Assembly: GCF_001665785.1 (NCBI RefSeq)
Contig: NZ_LZSO01000027.1
Location: forward strand, 1-64,000
DNA: 64,000 nucleotides
Source: Mycolicibacterium peregrinum
GTDB lineage: Bacteria; Actinomycetota; Actinomycetes; Mycobacteriales; Mycobacteriaceae
Direction: 5' to 3'
The notes under the pieces are model-generated. The model made no database searches. It saw only the letters and a list, made by a program, of their open reading frames with translations, and was not told the origin of the DNA. The position numbers and the translations under genes were made by a program. This document shows, piece by piece, positions 35,045 through 43,404 of this stretch; position 1 is the first letter of the stretch; each line of letters starts with the position of its first letter.

Positions 35045-36225
35045 GCGGCCGGTGCCTGGGCGCTCACGGCGGCAGCCGGGACGTGTGCCGCCGGCGCCAC
35101 CGGTGGGCTGAACTGTTCCACCGGGGTGACCGGGCCCGGAGCTGCCAGTGCCTGTGCGACAGGCGCGGGCGCGGCCGGGGCGGGCGCGGCCAGTGCAGGC
35201 GCGACAGGTCCGGGTGCGGTCGGCACACCGGGCACGTGCGTCGGCTCGGTGACCTGTTGCGGTGCGAGCTGCGCGGGGTCAACCGGCGCGGACGCGGCCA
35301 ACGGGGCAGGCGCCGGAGCGGCGAGCACCTCGGGCGCCGGTGCTGCTGGTCCCGGCAGGGCCGGCGCGACCGGCAGTCCAGGCCCGGGCGCCGGAGGAAC
35401 CGCGCCCGGGGCACCATGGGGCGCATCGGCCTGAGGGACCGGAATGCCCGGTACGCCAAGAGCACCCGGGCGTGGTGCCCGCACCGTCACTTCGCGCGGA
35501 TCGACGACCCGCGGGGCCGGGGGCGCGGGCGGAGCCGGTCGCGCCTCCTCGGGCAGCGGCGTGTTCAACGGAGGCGGCGGCACGCCTTCGGCAGGCTTGG
35601 GAGTGCCGACGACGGTCCAGTTGCCTGCGGCATCCTGCACCAGGTGTGCGGTATCGCGCGATGGGATCATGCCCAGATTGCGGGCAGACTCGGCCAGCGC
35701 CGGAGCCGCCTGCGCCTCGAGCACATCGCGCTCCAGCGCCTCTTTCTGTTGCATCAGACCCTGATTGACCTGACGGGCGTGGCCCAACTGGTAGGACCGC
35801 TCAGCCGAACCGGTCGACAGCCACAGCGTGACCGCGAGCCCCAGACCCAGCGCCGCGATCACCAGCACGACGAAAGGGACCCGAGAGATCAGGACGCGTG
35901 GATTCAGCTCGATCGAGGCGAGCCGGACCAGCAGACGCTCCCGCAGGCGCACCCGCAGTGGCGGACGGACAACCTTGGGAGCCTTGGCCTTACGAGCCTT
36001 CGCCCGGGCCTTGGCCTGGCTGGTGCTCTTGGGGCGGGCAGGCCGGGTGCCCGGCCGCTGAATCGGGCCGGCACTCGACGCCGGACGCGCTGGCCGCTGT
36101 TCGGAACCCGGCCGTCGCTTGCGCGGCGGGGCCTGCTCGGTGCGCCGCCCGCCCCCTCGCGCGGGTTGACGCACCGGACGCCTGCGGTCTGCCTCGCGCA
36201 GCTGCTCGGATCGCTTGACCTTCAT
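35041..36225 (-). CDS. FtsL-like bitopic protein with Pro/Ala-rich tail (Rv2164c-like)
   Basis: A 394-residue protein between rsmH and pbpB, the place of ftsL in dcw clusters. The first 110 residues are strongly basic and cytoplasmic, a TM lies at about 114-136, and a short coiled-coil region follows (RSYQLGHARQVNQGLMQQKEALERDV) as in FtsL/FtsB. From about 210 to the end it is almost only Pro, Ala, Val and Gly, predicted disordered and outside the membrane, possibly spanning the wall. It probably helps hold FtsQ, FtsW and PbpB together. The call rests on topology and position, since FtsL proteins are weakly conserved. Confidence 0.82.
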   Translation of the reverse strand: MKVKRSEQLREADRRRPVRQPARGGGRRTEQAPPRKRRPGSEQRPARPASSAGPIQRPGTRPARPKSTSQAKARAKARKAKAPKVVRPPLRVRLRERLLVRLASIELNPRVLISRVPFVVLVIAALGLGLAVTLWLSTGSAERSYQLGHARQVNQGLMQQKEALERDVLEAQAAPALAESARNLGMIPSRDTAHLVQDAAGNWTVVGTPKPAEGVPPPPLNTPLPEEARPAPPAPPAPRVVDPREVTVRAPRPGALGVPGIPVPQADAPHGAPGAVPPAPGPGLPVAPALPGPAAPAPEVLAAPAPAPLAASAPVDPAQLAPQQVTEPTHVPGVPTAPGPVAPALAAPAPAAPAPVAQALAAPGPVTPVEQFSPPVAPAAHVPAAAVSAQAPAA

Positions 36226-37409
36226 GAGTTGCCCCCTTCCCCAACCTTCTCCAGTGCCCGCAGCCGCACCGGAGCGCTACGCGGATTGCGATCGATCTCG
36301 ACTTGGCGGGCCTTCTCGGCGCCGCGGGTCAGCGTGACGAATTCGGGTTCATGGCCGGGTAATTCGATGGGCAGGCCGGGAGGGGTCCGCGAGGCGGTGG
36401 CCGCGGCAAACGCCTGCTTGACGATCCGGTCCTCGAGCGACTGATAGGACATCACCACGATCCGTCCGCCGTCGGTCAGCGCGGCGAGCGCAGCAGGCAG
36501 GGCGGCGCGCAGCGAATCGAGTTCGCCGTTGACCGCCACCCGCAGCGCCTGGAAGGTGCGCTTGCCCGGATGCCCTCCGGTACGGCGAGCCGGTGCCGGG
36601 ATCGCTTCGTAGAGCAGCTCCACCAGCTCACCGGTTGTCGAAAATGGTTGCTGCGCCCGGCGTTTGACGACCTTGTCGGCTATCCGGCCGGCGAAGCGTT
36701 CCTCGCCGAAGTCGCGCAGGATACGTGCGATCGACTTGGCGTCGTAGGTGTTGAGGATGTCCGCGGCCGTCAACGGGGCGTCGGGATCCATCCGCATGTC
36801 CAGCGGTGCATCCGCCGAGTAGGAGAAGCCGCGTTCGGTCTGATCGAGCTGCATGGAGGACACACCGAGGTCGAACAGCACGCCGTCGATCTGGGTGAGG
36901 CCGGAATCCGCGATGGCCCCGGCGATTCCGTCATAGCGGGTCCGCACCGGCCGCATCCGGTCGCCGAACGGAGCCAGTCGGGCACCCGCGATGCTGAGCG
37001 CGTTGGGGTCACGGTCCAGGCCGATCACCTGCAGGCCCGGGAAGTCGGTGAGAAAGCGCTCGGAGTGGCCCCCCGCGCCGAGTGTGGCGTCCACCAGCAC
37101 GGCGCCCGTGCCGTCGTCGTGGTGACGGGTGAGCGCGGGGGCCAGCAGCTCGACGCAGCGGTCGAGCAGAACCGGGATGTGACCGTGGCCCTCGGAGTCG
37201 GACTGATCTGGGGAATCTGGCACCGCTGAAACACCTCCGCTCGGAATGGCCCCTGCACCGGGGTCTCTGTCCGAATTCACGGACCTGGCGTTGGGGAAGT
37301 ACGCCAGGGCCAATTCGGGCAGAGGCCTCGTTGCACGGGCTAAGTCCAGACCGGCCGCCGGTTGACCGGCTGTATCAGCGGCACCATCACAGAACGTCGC
37401 GAGTGTCAT
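36222..37409 (-). CDS. rsmH: 16S rRNA m4C1402 methyltransferase RsmH (MraW)
   Basis: A 395-residue SAM-dependent methyltransferase that N4-methylates C1402 in the 30S decoding centre. Motifs: HIPVLLDRCVELL, DATLGAGGHSERFL (SAM loop), DGVLFDLGVSSMQLD and SYQSLEDRIVK. There is a long variable N-terminal extension, also found in the M. tuberculosis protein, so I kept the ATG at 37409, which overlaps mraZ by 23 bp; a shorter start is possible. It overlaps the FtsL-like gene by 4 bp. Confidence 0.94.
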   Translation of the reverse strand: MTLATFCDGAADTAGQPAAGLDLARATRPLPELALAYFPNARSVNSDRDPGAGAIPSGGVSAVPDSPDQSDSEGHGHIPVLLDRCVELLAPALTRHHDDGTGAVLVDATLGAGGHSERFLTDFPGLQVIGLDRDPNALSIAGARLAPFGDRMRPVRTRYDGIAGAIADSGLTQIDGVLFDLGVSSMQLDQTERGFSYSADAPLDMRMDPDAPLTAADILNTYDAKSIARILRDFGEERFAGRIADKVVKRRAQQPFSTTGELVELLYEAIPAPARRTGGHPGKRTFQALRVAVNGELDSLRAALPAALAALTDGGRIVVMSYQSLEDRIVKQAFAAATASRTPPGLPIELPGHEPEFVTLTRGAEKARQVEIDRNPRSAPVRLRALEKVGEGGNS

Positions 37410-37815
37410 CAGTGGCCGCGGAGAAGTTTTCTTCGTGGGTCTCCTGGTAGGACTGCCACGCGTCGGCGTCCCAGATCTCCAGGTAGTCGACCGACCCGAT
37501 CACCACACATTCCTTGGACAGGTTTGCGTAGCGACGGTGATCCGCCGACAGGGTGATCCGACCCTGACCGTCCGGACGCTGCTCGTCTGCGGCCGCGGCG
37601 AAAACCCGCAACTGCGCACGACGCTCCGGATGTGCCTTGGCCTCTTCGACCGCTTTGCGTGCACGTTCCTCGAACTCGTCCCGCGGGTACACGGCCAGGC
37701 TGTGATCTTGACTCTTCGTGACCATCAACCCTCCTGCCAGTACGTCGCGGAACTTGGCGGGCAGTGTGAGCCGCCCCTTGTCGTCGAGCTTGGGCGTGTA
37801 GGTACCCAGAAACAT
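37387..37815 (-). CDS. mraZ: transcriptional regulator MraZ
   Basis: A 142-residue protein with two tandem SpoVT-AbrB-like (MraZ) repeats; the signatures DDKGRLTLP and DGQGRITLS are visible in each half. It forms ring-shaped oligomers that bind repeats upstream of its own operon. The frame is open to 37944, but the ATG at 37815 gives MFLGTYTPKLDDKGR, the invariant family N-terminus. It heads the long mraZ-to-ftsQ operon and its likely binding sites lie 95-130 bp upstream. Confidence 0.96.
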   Translation of the reverse strand: MFLGTYTPKLDDKGRLTLPAKFRDVLAGGLMVTKSQDHSLAVYPRDEFEERARKAVEEAKAHPERRAQLRVFAAAADEQRPDGQGRITLSADHRRYANLSKECVVIGSVDYLEIWDADAWQSYQETHEENFSAATDDTRDVL

Positions 37816-37909
37816 CTGGACACCTCCCGCCACCGGAGTTCGGATCCCGAGTTGCTGGTGAGATCCAGGCCTTCTGCCCTCCGAACGGGGTTCCGTTTCC
37901 CCGTTGGCC

Positions 37910-37944
37910 GCCACTTTACCCCACGATCCCCCACTTTGCTCCAT
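37910..37944 (-). promoter_or_regulatory. mraZ: MraZ-box array with embedded promoter
   Basis: On the minus strand, ATGGA (37944-37940), GTGGG (37934-37930), GTGGG (37924-37920) and GTGGC (37914-37910) recur at an exact 10-bp period, the spacing known for MraZ sites (TGGGN repeats). TAAAGT (37919-37914) between the last two boxes fits a -10 element, so MraZ would cover the dcw promoter. Another GTGGG lies at 37975-37971. Apart from these and the two terminators, I see nothing else in the 440-bp gap 37816-38257. Confidence 0.7.
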
Positions 37945-38038
37945 TTAGTTGGTCGAGTTTGGGCGTACTCCCCACCTGAACCCCCCAGAAATGCGCCCTG
38001 AGGACAGGTCGGCGCCCTACGGATGCCCATAGAAACCG

Positions 38039-38063
38039 AAAAACCGCAGGTGAAGACCTGCGG
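38039..38063 (-). terminator. second intrinsic terminator upstream of mraZ
   Basis: CCGCAGGT-loop-ACCTGCGG, a perfect 8-bp stem with 4-nt loop, is followed on the minus strand by TTTTT. It backs up the terminator at 38208-38240 and isolates the mraZ promoter from the upstream DUF3040 gene. Confidence 0.75.
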
Positions 38064-38207
38064 CGAGAAGGTGGGGGGTTGTGGGGCGGAATTCCCTGAG
38101 AATCTGCCGATCTCCCCCACACCGCCCCACACCAGGGGGCGGGGCACCTACTCCGGCGTGTCGCTGGGCCGCTCTCTGCACCGAGCGGGCAGACAGGAAA
38201 AGCACAC

Positions 38208-38240
38208 AAAAAAGGGGGCAACCCGTTACGGGCTGCCCCC
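38208..38240 (-). terminator. intrinsic terminator of the DUF3040 gene
   Basis: GGGGGCAGCCCG / CGGGTTGCCCCC forms a 12-bp stem (one G-U pair, 3-nt loop) followed by TTTTTT on the minus strand, 17 bp after the DUF3040 stop. It is a classical Rho-independent terminator, which is uncommon in mycobacteria. Confidence 0.9.
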
Positions 38241-38257
38241 TGACTCAGTCAGACGGT

Positions 38258-38662
38258 TCAGTCGTCGAACCGGCGCCGGAACCGGTCTTCCATCCGAGTG
38301 GTGAAAGAGCCGCCGCCGCGCTGACGACGCTGCCGCGGCGCATTGCCGGAGCCCTGGGCCGCACGCCCGGGACCGCCGGTCACGCGCGGGCCGGTGACGG
38401 CGAACACGACCCCGGCGAACATCGCGACGAAGCCGAACACCGACAGCACCGGGAAACCACCGAGCCACAGCGATTTCACCGCGACACCGACGACCAACAA
38501 CGCCAGGCCGAGGACGAACAACAACGCGCCCTGAAGCCTGCGCCGAGCCGATGGCGCGCGCAAGGTCCCACCACGAACGCTCGAAGCGAACTTGGGATCC
38601 TCGGCATACAGCGCGCTCTCGATCTGATCGAGCATGCGCTGCTCATGATCGGAGAGTGGCAT
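38258..38662 (-). CDS. DUF3040 membrane protein (Rv2169c-like)
   Basis: A 134-residue protein with the DUF3040 signature MPLSDHEQRMLDQIESALYAEDPKFA at the N-terminus, two adjacent TM segments (about 45-63 and 68-90) and an Arg/Gly-rich C-terminus. The length equals the M. tuberculosis homologue when started at the ATG at 38662, which has a strong AAGGAGGG ribosome site. The leader contains an inverted repeat GTGCCCG/CGGGCAC (38707-38726). Function unknown; it is consistently next to mraZ in mycobacteria. Confidence 0.85.
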   Translation of the reverse strand: MPLSDHEQRMLDQIESALYAEDPKFASSVRGGTLRAPSARRRLQGALLFVLGLALLVVGVAVKSLWLGGFPVLSVFGFVAMFAGVVFAVTGPRVTGGPGRAAQGSGNAPRQRRQRGGGSFTTRMEDRFRRRFDD

Positions 38663-38891
38663 TCGTCCCTCCTTGCCGACGCCGCCGTCGCTCTTCAAGA
38701 TTTCACGTGCCCGCAATCACGGGCACCTAACCCTAATGATACGAGGTCGATCCGAGCCGTACCACCTTGTTCGCCGTCGATTGTAGGTCGTCGCGAGATA
38801 GCTCGGGTCGACGGGACCGACCGCCTGTCAACCGGATAATGCTGAAGATAATGAGTTAGGCAGGACACCGGGCGGGCGAAAGGCGAAAGCA

Positions 38892-39485
38892 TTGGCGACG
38901 TATCTCATCGATCTGTCGCCGGACGATATGAAGCGCCGGCTTCCCGAGGCTCTGCGCGTGTACGTCGACGCCATGCGCTACCCACGCGGAACCGAGGAGC
39001 AGCGCGCCGCGCTCTGGCTCGAACACACACGGCGCGCAGGCTGGAAATGTGTGGCCGCAGTCGAGGCCCCCGAATCCACCAGGCCCGACAGCGCGGATCT
39101 GCTCGACGCTCCCCTACAGGGGATCGCATACGGCTACAGCGGCGCGCCGGATCAGTGGTGGCAGCAACAGGTCGTCTCCGGCCTCCAGCGGATGGGCACC
39201 AACCCGGTGCACATCGCCGACCTGATGGCCAGCTACTTCGAACTCACCGAGCTGCACATCGAGCCGCGCACCCAGGGTCAGGGTCTCGGCGAGGCTCTGA
39301 CCAGGCGATTGCTGGCCGGACGGGATGAATCTCACGTGCTGTTGTCGACCCCTGAGATCAACGGAGAGGCCAACCGGGCGTGGCGGTTGTACCGGCGACT
39401 GGGCTTCACCGACGTCATCCGCGGTTACCACTTCGCCGGCGACCCCCGGCCGTTCGCCATCCTCGGTCGCCCACTGCCGTTGTGA
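38892..39485 (+). CDS. GNAT-family N-acetyltransferase (Rv2170-like)
   Basis: A 197-residue GCN5-related acetyltransferase. The acetyl-CoA site is near the middle, with LHIEPRTQGQGLGEALTRRL (the R/Q-x-x-G-x-G/A loop) and the C-terminal strand RLYRRLGFTDV. The start is TTG at 38892. The M. tuberculosis homologue Rv2170 has been reported as a protein lysine acetyltransferase acting on isocitrate dehydrogenase (recalled from literature); the substrate here is untested. It is divergent from the DUF3040 gene over a 229-bp region in which I found only weak promoter-like AT patches (ATAATG repeats near 38837-38855). Confidence 0.85.
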   Translation: MATYLIDLSPDDMKRRLPEALRVYVDAMRYPRGTEEQRAALWLEHTRRAGWKCVAAVEAPESTRPDSADLLDAPLQGIAYGYSGAPDQWWQQQVVSGLQRMGTNPVHIADLMASYFELTELHIEPRTQGQGLGEALTRRLLAGRDESHVLLSTPEINGEANRAWRLYRRLGFTDVIRGYHFAGDPRPFAILGRPLPL

Positions 39486-39496
39486 GATCTGGCACG

Positions 39497-40213
39497 ATGA
39501 CCAGCGTGCATGTCCGACCACCCAGCCGCCTTCCCAGACGTAGCCGACGGACCCGTCTGCTGACCCTGGTGATGTTGTTGCTGATCCTGCCCATGGCTGT
39601 GGGCTGCGTCCGGGTCCGCACATCGATCACGGTCTCCCCCGACGACAGGGTGTCCGGTCAGATCATCGCCGCCGCCAAGCCGCGCGACTCCGACGACAAG
39701 GGACCGCAGCTGCTCAACAACCTTCCGTTCGCCACGAAGGTCGCCGTCTCGGATTACAGCCGCGACGACTACGTCGGATCCCAGGCCGTCTTCTCCGACC
39801 TCACGTTCGCCGAGCTGCCCCAGCTGGCCGGTATGAGCCGGGATGCCGCCGGCGTCGACATCTCGCTGCGCCGCGCGGGTGACCTGGTGATCCTGGAAGG
39901 CCGGGTGGACCTCACCTCGCTCAACGATCCGCAGGCCGACGTTCTGCTGACGGTGTCGTTCCCCGGGGAAGTGACCTCGACCAACGGCGATCAGGTGAGT
40001 TCATCGATCGTGGAATGGAAACTGCGGCCAGGAATCGTCAGCACCATGAGCGCCCAGGCCCGCTACACCGATCCCAGCGCCCGGTCCTTCACCACCGCGG
40101 CCATCTGGCTCATCGTCGGCGCATTCCTGGTGGCCGGCGTGATCGGGAGCCTGGCCTGGATGAGCCGGGACACCTCGCCGAAGCCGGGTGACCCGGTCAC
40201 CGGCGGCGACTGA
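39497..40213 (+). CDS. lppM: lipoprotein LppM
   Basis: A 238-residue predicted lipoprotein. The signal segment LLTLVMLLLILPMAVGC ends in the lipidated Cys, followed by VRVRTSITVSPDDRVSGQI, nearly the mature start of M. tuberculosis LppM (Rv2171). A second hydrophobic helix near the C-terminus (AAIWLIVGAFLVAGVIGSLAW) makes it membrane-spanning. The central beta domain is the part solved for LppM. In M. tuberculosis it influences phagocytosis and phagosome maturation. I chose the ATG at 39497, which is 11 bp after the acetyltransferase stop. Confidence 0.9.
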   Translation: MTSVHVRPPSRLPRRSRRTRLLTLVMLLLILPMAVGCVRVRTSITVSPDDRVSGQIIAAAKPRDSDDKGPQLLNNLPFATKVAVSDYSRDDYVGSQAVFSDLTFAELPQLAGMSRDAAGVDISLRRAGDLVILEGRVDLTSLNDPQADVLLTVSFPGEVTSTNGDQVSSSIVEWKLRPGIVSTMSAQARYTDPSARSFTTAAIWLIVGAFLVAGVIGSLAWMSRDTSPKPGDPVTGGD

Positions 40214-40251
40214 CCGCCGTCCTCGGCCAGCAATTACCAGGCGGCCCTCAC

Positions 40252-40282
40252 TTGGTACAAAACGCGTGGCACGCTCTACTCT
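40252..40282 (+). promoter_or_regulatory. idsA2: idsA2 promoter
   Basis: TTGGTA (40252-40257) and TACTCT (40277-40282) are separated by 19 nt. A start near 40290 would give a leader of about 45 nt with AAAGGGG, which supports the GTG at 40335 over the in-frame GTG at 40266. Confidence 0.45.
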
Positions 40283-40334
40283 GAGTGCACTCTCCGGACA
40301 CACCGTTGAACACAGAAAGGGGCGGGCGCTGAGC

Positions 40335-41423
40335 GTGCAAACATCGGCTCCGTCAACCGTCGAGCTGGCCGCAGCCGTCACTGACCAACTGCGCGAGTAT
40401 CTCCGTGAGCGCCGCCGCGACTGCGAGTACATCGGAACCGACTACGCCGAGCTGACCGAGGCCCTCGAAGAATTCGTGCTGCGCGGCGGCAAACGGATGC
40501 GCCCGGCCTTCGCCTACTGGGGCTGGCGCGCGGTGATCGACCCGGCCGACCGCCCCGCTGATCCCGATGTGCTGAGGCTGTTCGCCGCACTGGAACTGCT
40601 GCAGGCCTGTGCCCTGGTGCACGACGACGTCATCGACGATTCGGCCACCCGCCGTGGCCTGCCCACGGTGCACCGGGTGTTCGCCGACCGGCACCACGAC
40701 CGCAAGTGGCACGGCTCATCGCGACAGTTCGGTTTGTCGGCGGCCATCCTGGCCGGCGACCTCGCGCTGTCCTGGGCCGACGACATCGTCGCGGACGCCC
40801 CGATCCCCGCCGACGCACAGCAGCGCGTCCAGCAGGTCTGGCGCCACATCCGCACCGAGGTCCTCGGCGGCCAGTACCTCGACATCGTCGCGGAGGCCGG
40901 CCGCGCCGAGTCGGTGGCCTCGGCGATGAACGTCAACACCTTCAAGACCGCTTCCTACACCGTGACCCGTCCGCTGCAGTTGGGCGCCGCGGCGGCCGCC
41001 GACCGGCCCGACGTGCAGCAGATCTTCCACCAGGTCGGCAACGATCTGGGGGTCGCCTTCCAGCTCCGCGACGACGTACTCGGGGTGTTCGGCGACCCGG
41101 CGGTGACCGGGAAACCCTCCGGCGACGACCTGCGATCCGGCAAGCGCACAGTGCTGCTGGCCGAGGCACTCGAGCTCGCCGACAAGTCCGACCCCGCAGC
41201 CGCAGATCTGCTGCGCACCTCGGTGGGCACCGAGCTGTCCGACGCCCAGGTGGGCGACCTGTGCGGGGCCATCGAATCGGTGGGCGCCCTCGCCGCCGTC
41301 GAGGCGCACATCGAGCTGCTGACCAACCGCGCCCTGGACACCCTGGCCGCCGCCCCCATCCACCCGCAGGCAAAGACCGGTCTGGCCGAGATCGCCCGAT
41401 TTTCGGCGAACCGGTCGGCGTAG
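40335..41423 (+). CDS. idsA2: polyprenyl (geranylgeranyl-type) diphosphate synthase IdsA2
   Basis: A 362-residue trans-isoprenyl diphosphate synthase that condenses IPP with allylic diphosphates. The first Asp-rich motif is in VHDDVIDDS and the second region reads LRDDVLGVFGD, where the last Asp of DDxxD is Gly, as in the M. tuberculosis homologue Rv2173. GGKRMRP and KTASYTVTRPLQLG are also conserved. The product is likely C15-C20. The start is a GTG at 40335. In M. tuberculosis Rv2172c lies between lppM and this gene; it is absent here. Confidence 0.9.
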   Translation: MQTSAPSTVELAAAVTDQLREYLRERRRDCEYIGTDYAELTEALEEFVLRGGKRMRPAFAYWGWRAVIDPADRPADPDVLRLFAALELLQACALVHDDVIDDSATRRGLPTVHRVFADRHHDRKWHGSSRQFGLSAAILAGDLALSWADDIVADAPIPADAQQRVQQVWRHIRTEVLGGQYLDIVAEAGRAESVASAMNVNTFKTASYTVTRPLQLGAAAAADRPDVQQIFHQVGNDLGVAFQLRDDVLGVFGDPAVTGKPSGDDLRSGKRTVLLAEALELADKSDPAAADLLRTSVGTELSDAQVGDLCGAIESVGALAAVEAHIELLTNRALDTLAAAPIHPQAKTGLAEIARFSANRSA

Positions 41424-41454
41424 GAGCACGTCACATCGACATGACGACTCCCTC

Positions 41455-42993
41455 ATGACAACTATGCCGACCGAGACCCCGAGAACCGGGGTCTCACAAC
41501 ACATCTCACGCCTGGCCGCATTCGCGGTGTCCGCCGATGCCCGCCCGGCCCGGCTGGGTTTCCTGGGCGCGGCCGTACTCACCATCGGCGGACTGGGCTC
41601 GGGCAGCACCCGAATACACGACCCGTTGCTGGAGTCACTGCACCTGTCCTGGCTGCGATTCGGACACGGCCTCGTGCTGTCCTCGATCCTGCTGTGGGTT
41701 GGCGTCGCCATGATGCTGATCGCCTGGCTGTGGCTCGGCCGGCGCGTGATCGACCGCACCGCCACCGTCTACACCATGGTGGCCACGACGGGTTTCTGGC
41801 TCGCGCCATTGCTGCTGAGTGTGCCGCTGTTCAGCCGTGACACCTACTCATACCTCGCCCAGGGCGCACTCTTGCGCGACGGCTTCGACCCGTACGTGGT
41901 GGGGCCGGTGGAGAATCCGAACGTCCTGCTGGACAACGTGAGTCCGATCTGGACGACGACCACCGCACCCTACGGACCGGCCTTCATCCTGGTCGCCAAG
42001 TTCGTCACGATGCTGGTGCGCGACGACGTCGTGGCCGGCACCATGTTGCTGCGACTGTGCATGCTGCCCGGACTGGTGTTGCTGATCTGGGCGACCCAGC
42101 GCGTCGCGCGGCACATCGGCGCGAGTCCTGCCGCCGCCCTGTGGGTCTGCGTGCTCAACCCGCTGGTGATCATCCACCTGATGGGCGGCGTACACAACGA
42201 GATGCTGATGGTCGGGCTCATGATGGCCGGCATCGCACTGACGTTCCGACAACACCCGGTTTGGGGTGTCGGCCTGATCGCGATGGCCGTCGCAGTCAAA
42301 GCAACCGCGGGACTTGCACTTCCGTTCATCGTGTGGGTATGGGCACGGCAACTGCGCGACCGCCACGACCACCCACCGGTGCGGGCATTCGTCCTGGCCA
42401 CCACCGCCTCCATGGCGATCCTCGCCGCGGTGTTCGCGGTGATGTCGTGGCTGGCCGGCGTCGGCCTCGGCTGGCTCTCGGCCCTTGCCGCCGGCAACGT
42501 CAAGATCATCAACTGGCTCACGGTGCCCACGGCCGCCGCCAACCTGATCAACGCCATCGGCGGCCTGATCTTCCCGGTCAACTTCTACGCCGTGCTCGAG
42601 GTCACCCGCATCATCGGCATCCTGACGATCGTGATCGCCCTGCCGCTGTTGTGGTGGCGCTACCGGCACACCGACCGCGAAGCCCTCATCGGAACCGCCC
42701 TGGCCATGGCGGTGGTCGTCTTGTTCGTTCCCGCTGCGCTGCCCTGGTACTACACGTGGCCGCTGGCCGTGGCGGCCGCCCTGATCCAGACCCGGCCGGC
42801 CATCGCAGTGGTGGCCGGGCTGTCCACCTGGATCATGGTGATGTGGAAACCCGATGGGGCCCACGGCATGTACTCGTGGGCACACGTCCTGCTGACCACG
42901 GCATGCGCAGTGGTGGCGTGGTATTCGCTGTACCGCGCACCCGAGCGGCCCGCGGTTGAGCCGGCGGCCGAAAACCAGCCGTCAGTAAGCTAG
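41455..42993 (+). CDS. mptA: alpha-1,6-mannosyltransferase MptA
   Basis: A 512-residue GT-C superfamily membrane enzyme with about 12-13 TM helices. An acidic first-loop motif SRDTYSYLAQG corresponds to the catalytic region of polyprenyl-phosphomannose-dependent transferases. It matches Rv2174 in position and length. MptA elongates the alpha-1,6 mannan backbone of lipomannan at the periplasmic face using decaprenyl-phosphomannose. It follows idsA2 by 31 bp, probably in one operon, and its 3' end overlaps the convergent Rv2175c-like gene by 12 bp. Confidence 0.93.
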   Translation: MTTMPTETPRTGVSQHISRLAAFAVSADARPARLGFLGAAVLTIGGLGSGSTRIHDPLLESLHLSWLRFGHGLVLSSILLWVGVAMMLIAWLWLGRRVIDRTATVYTMVATTGFWLAPLLLSVPLFSRDTYSYLAQGALLRDGFDPYVVGPVENPNVLLDNVSPIWTTTTAPYGPAFILVAKFVTMLVRDDVVAGTMLLRLCMLPGLVLLIWATQRVARHIGASPAAALWVCVLNPLVIIHLMGGVHNEMLMVGLMMAGIALTFRQHPVWGVGLIAMAVAVKATAGLALPFIVWVWARQLRDRHDHPPVRAFVLATTASMAILAAVFAVMSWLAGVGLGWLSALAAGNVKIINWLTVPTAAANLINAIGGLIFPVNFYAVLEVTRIIGILTIVIALPLLWWRYRHTDREALIGTALAMAVVVLFVPAALPWYYTWPLAVAAALIQTRPAIAVVAGLSTWIMVMWKPDGAHGMYSWAHVLLTTACAVVAWYSLYRAPERPAVEPAAENQPSVS

Positions 42994-43386
42994 CGCCTGC
43001 GCACGCCGCAGAACCTCGCGTGCCTGGTGGGAATGCAGGGCGTCGACCGGGCGGGCATTGGCCACCTGCTCGGTGCGTCCGTCGGCGGTGATCGTCAGCG
43101 ACTCGTCCGGGGTGAACAACCAGCGCACGATCTCGGTGTCGCGGTAGCCGCCGTCGCGCAGCACCACCAGCAGGCCGGGCAGGTGCTTGACCACGTGGCC
43201 CTTGTCATCGAAGAAGATCTGCGGCACCACCATGACGCGGTCGCGGCGCACGGCGATCAACTGGCCGTCTCGCAATTGTTGATGCACCTTGGTGACCGGG
43301 AGGCCGAGCAAACCCGACACCGTCGGTAGGTCGTAGACGGGCTCGTCGGGGTCCAAGACATCATCTGCGACTGGAATGCTGCTCAC
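42982..43386 (-). CDS. Rv2175c-like winged-helix DNA-binding protein, PknL substrate
   Basis: A 134-residue protein with an N-terminal helix-turn-helix (PVYDLPTVSGLLGLPVTKVHQQL) and a C-terminal segment ending NARPVDALHSHQAREVLRRA, closely resembling M. tuberculosis Rv2175c. That protein binds DNA and is phosphorylated by PknL on an N-terminal Thr. The frame is open much further (to 44676), but that is antisense to pknL. The GTG at 43386 with a leaderless -10 is the best start. It is divergent from pknL with 18 bp between the start codons, so kinase and substrate share one control region. Confidence 0.9.
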   Translation of the reverse strand: MSSIPVADDVLDPDEPVYDLPTVSGLLGLPVTKVHQQLRDGQLIAVRRDRVMVVPQIFFDDKGHVVKHLPGLLVVLRDGGYRDTEIVRWLFTPDESLTITADGRTEQVANARPVDALHSHQAREVLRRAQALAY

Positions 43387-43391
43387 CGCGC

Positions 43392-43399
43392 TAATTCTA
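43392..43399. promoter_or_regulatory. overlapping divergent -10 elements of pknL and its substrate gene
   Basis: Minus-strand TAGAAT (43399-43394) ends 7 nt before the GTG at 43386. Plus-strand TAATTC (43392-43397, lacking the final T) ends 7 nt before the ATG at 43405. Both transcripts would be leaderless and RNA polymerase could not occupy both promoters at once. Confidence 0.5.
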
Positions 43400-43404
43400 G
43401 GGCC

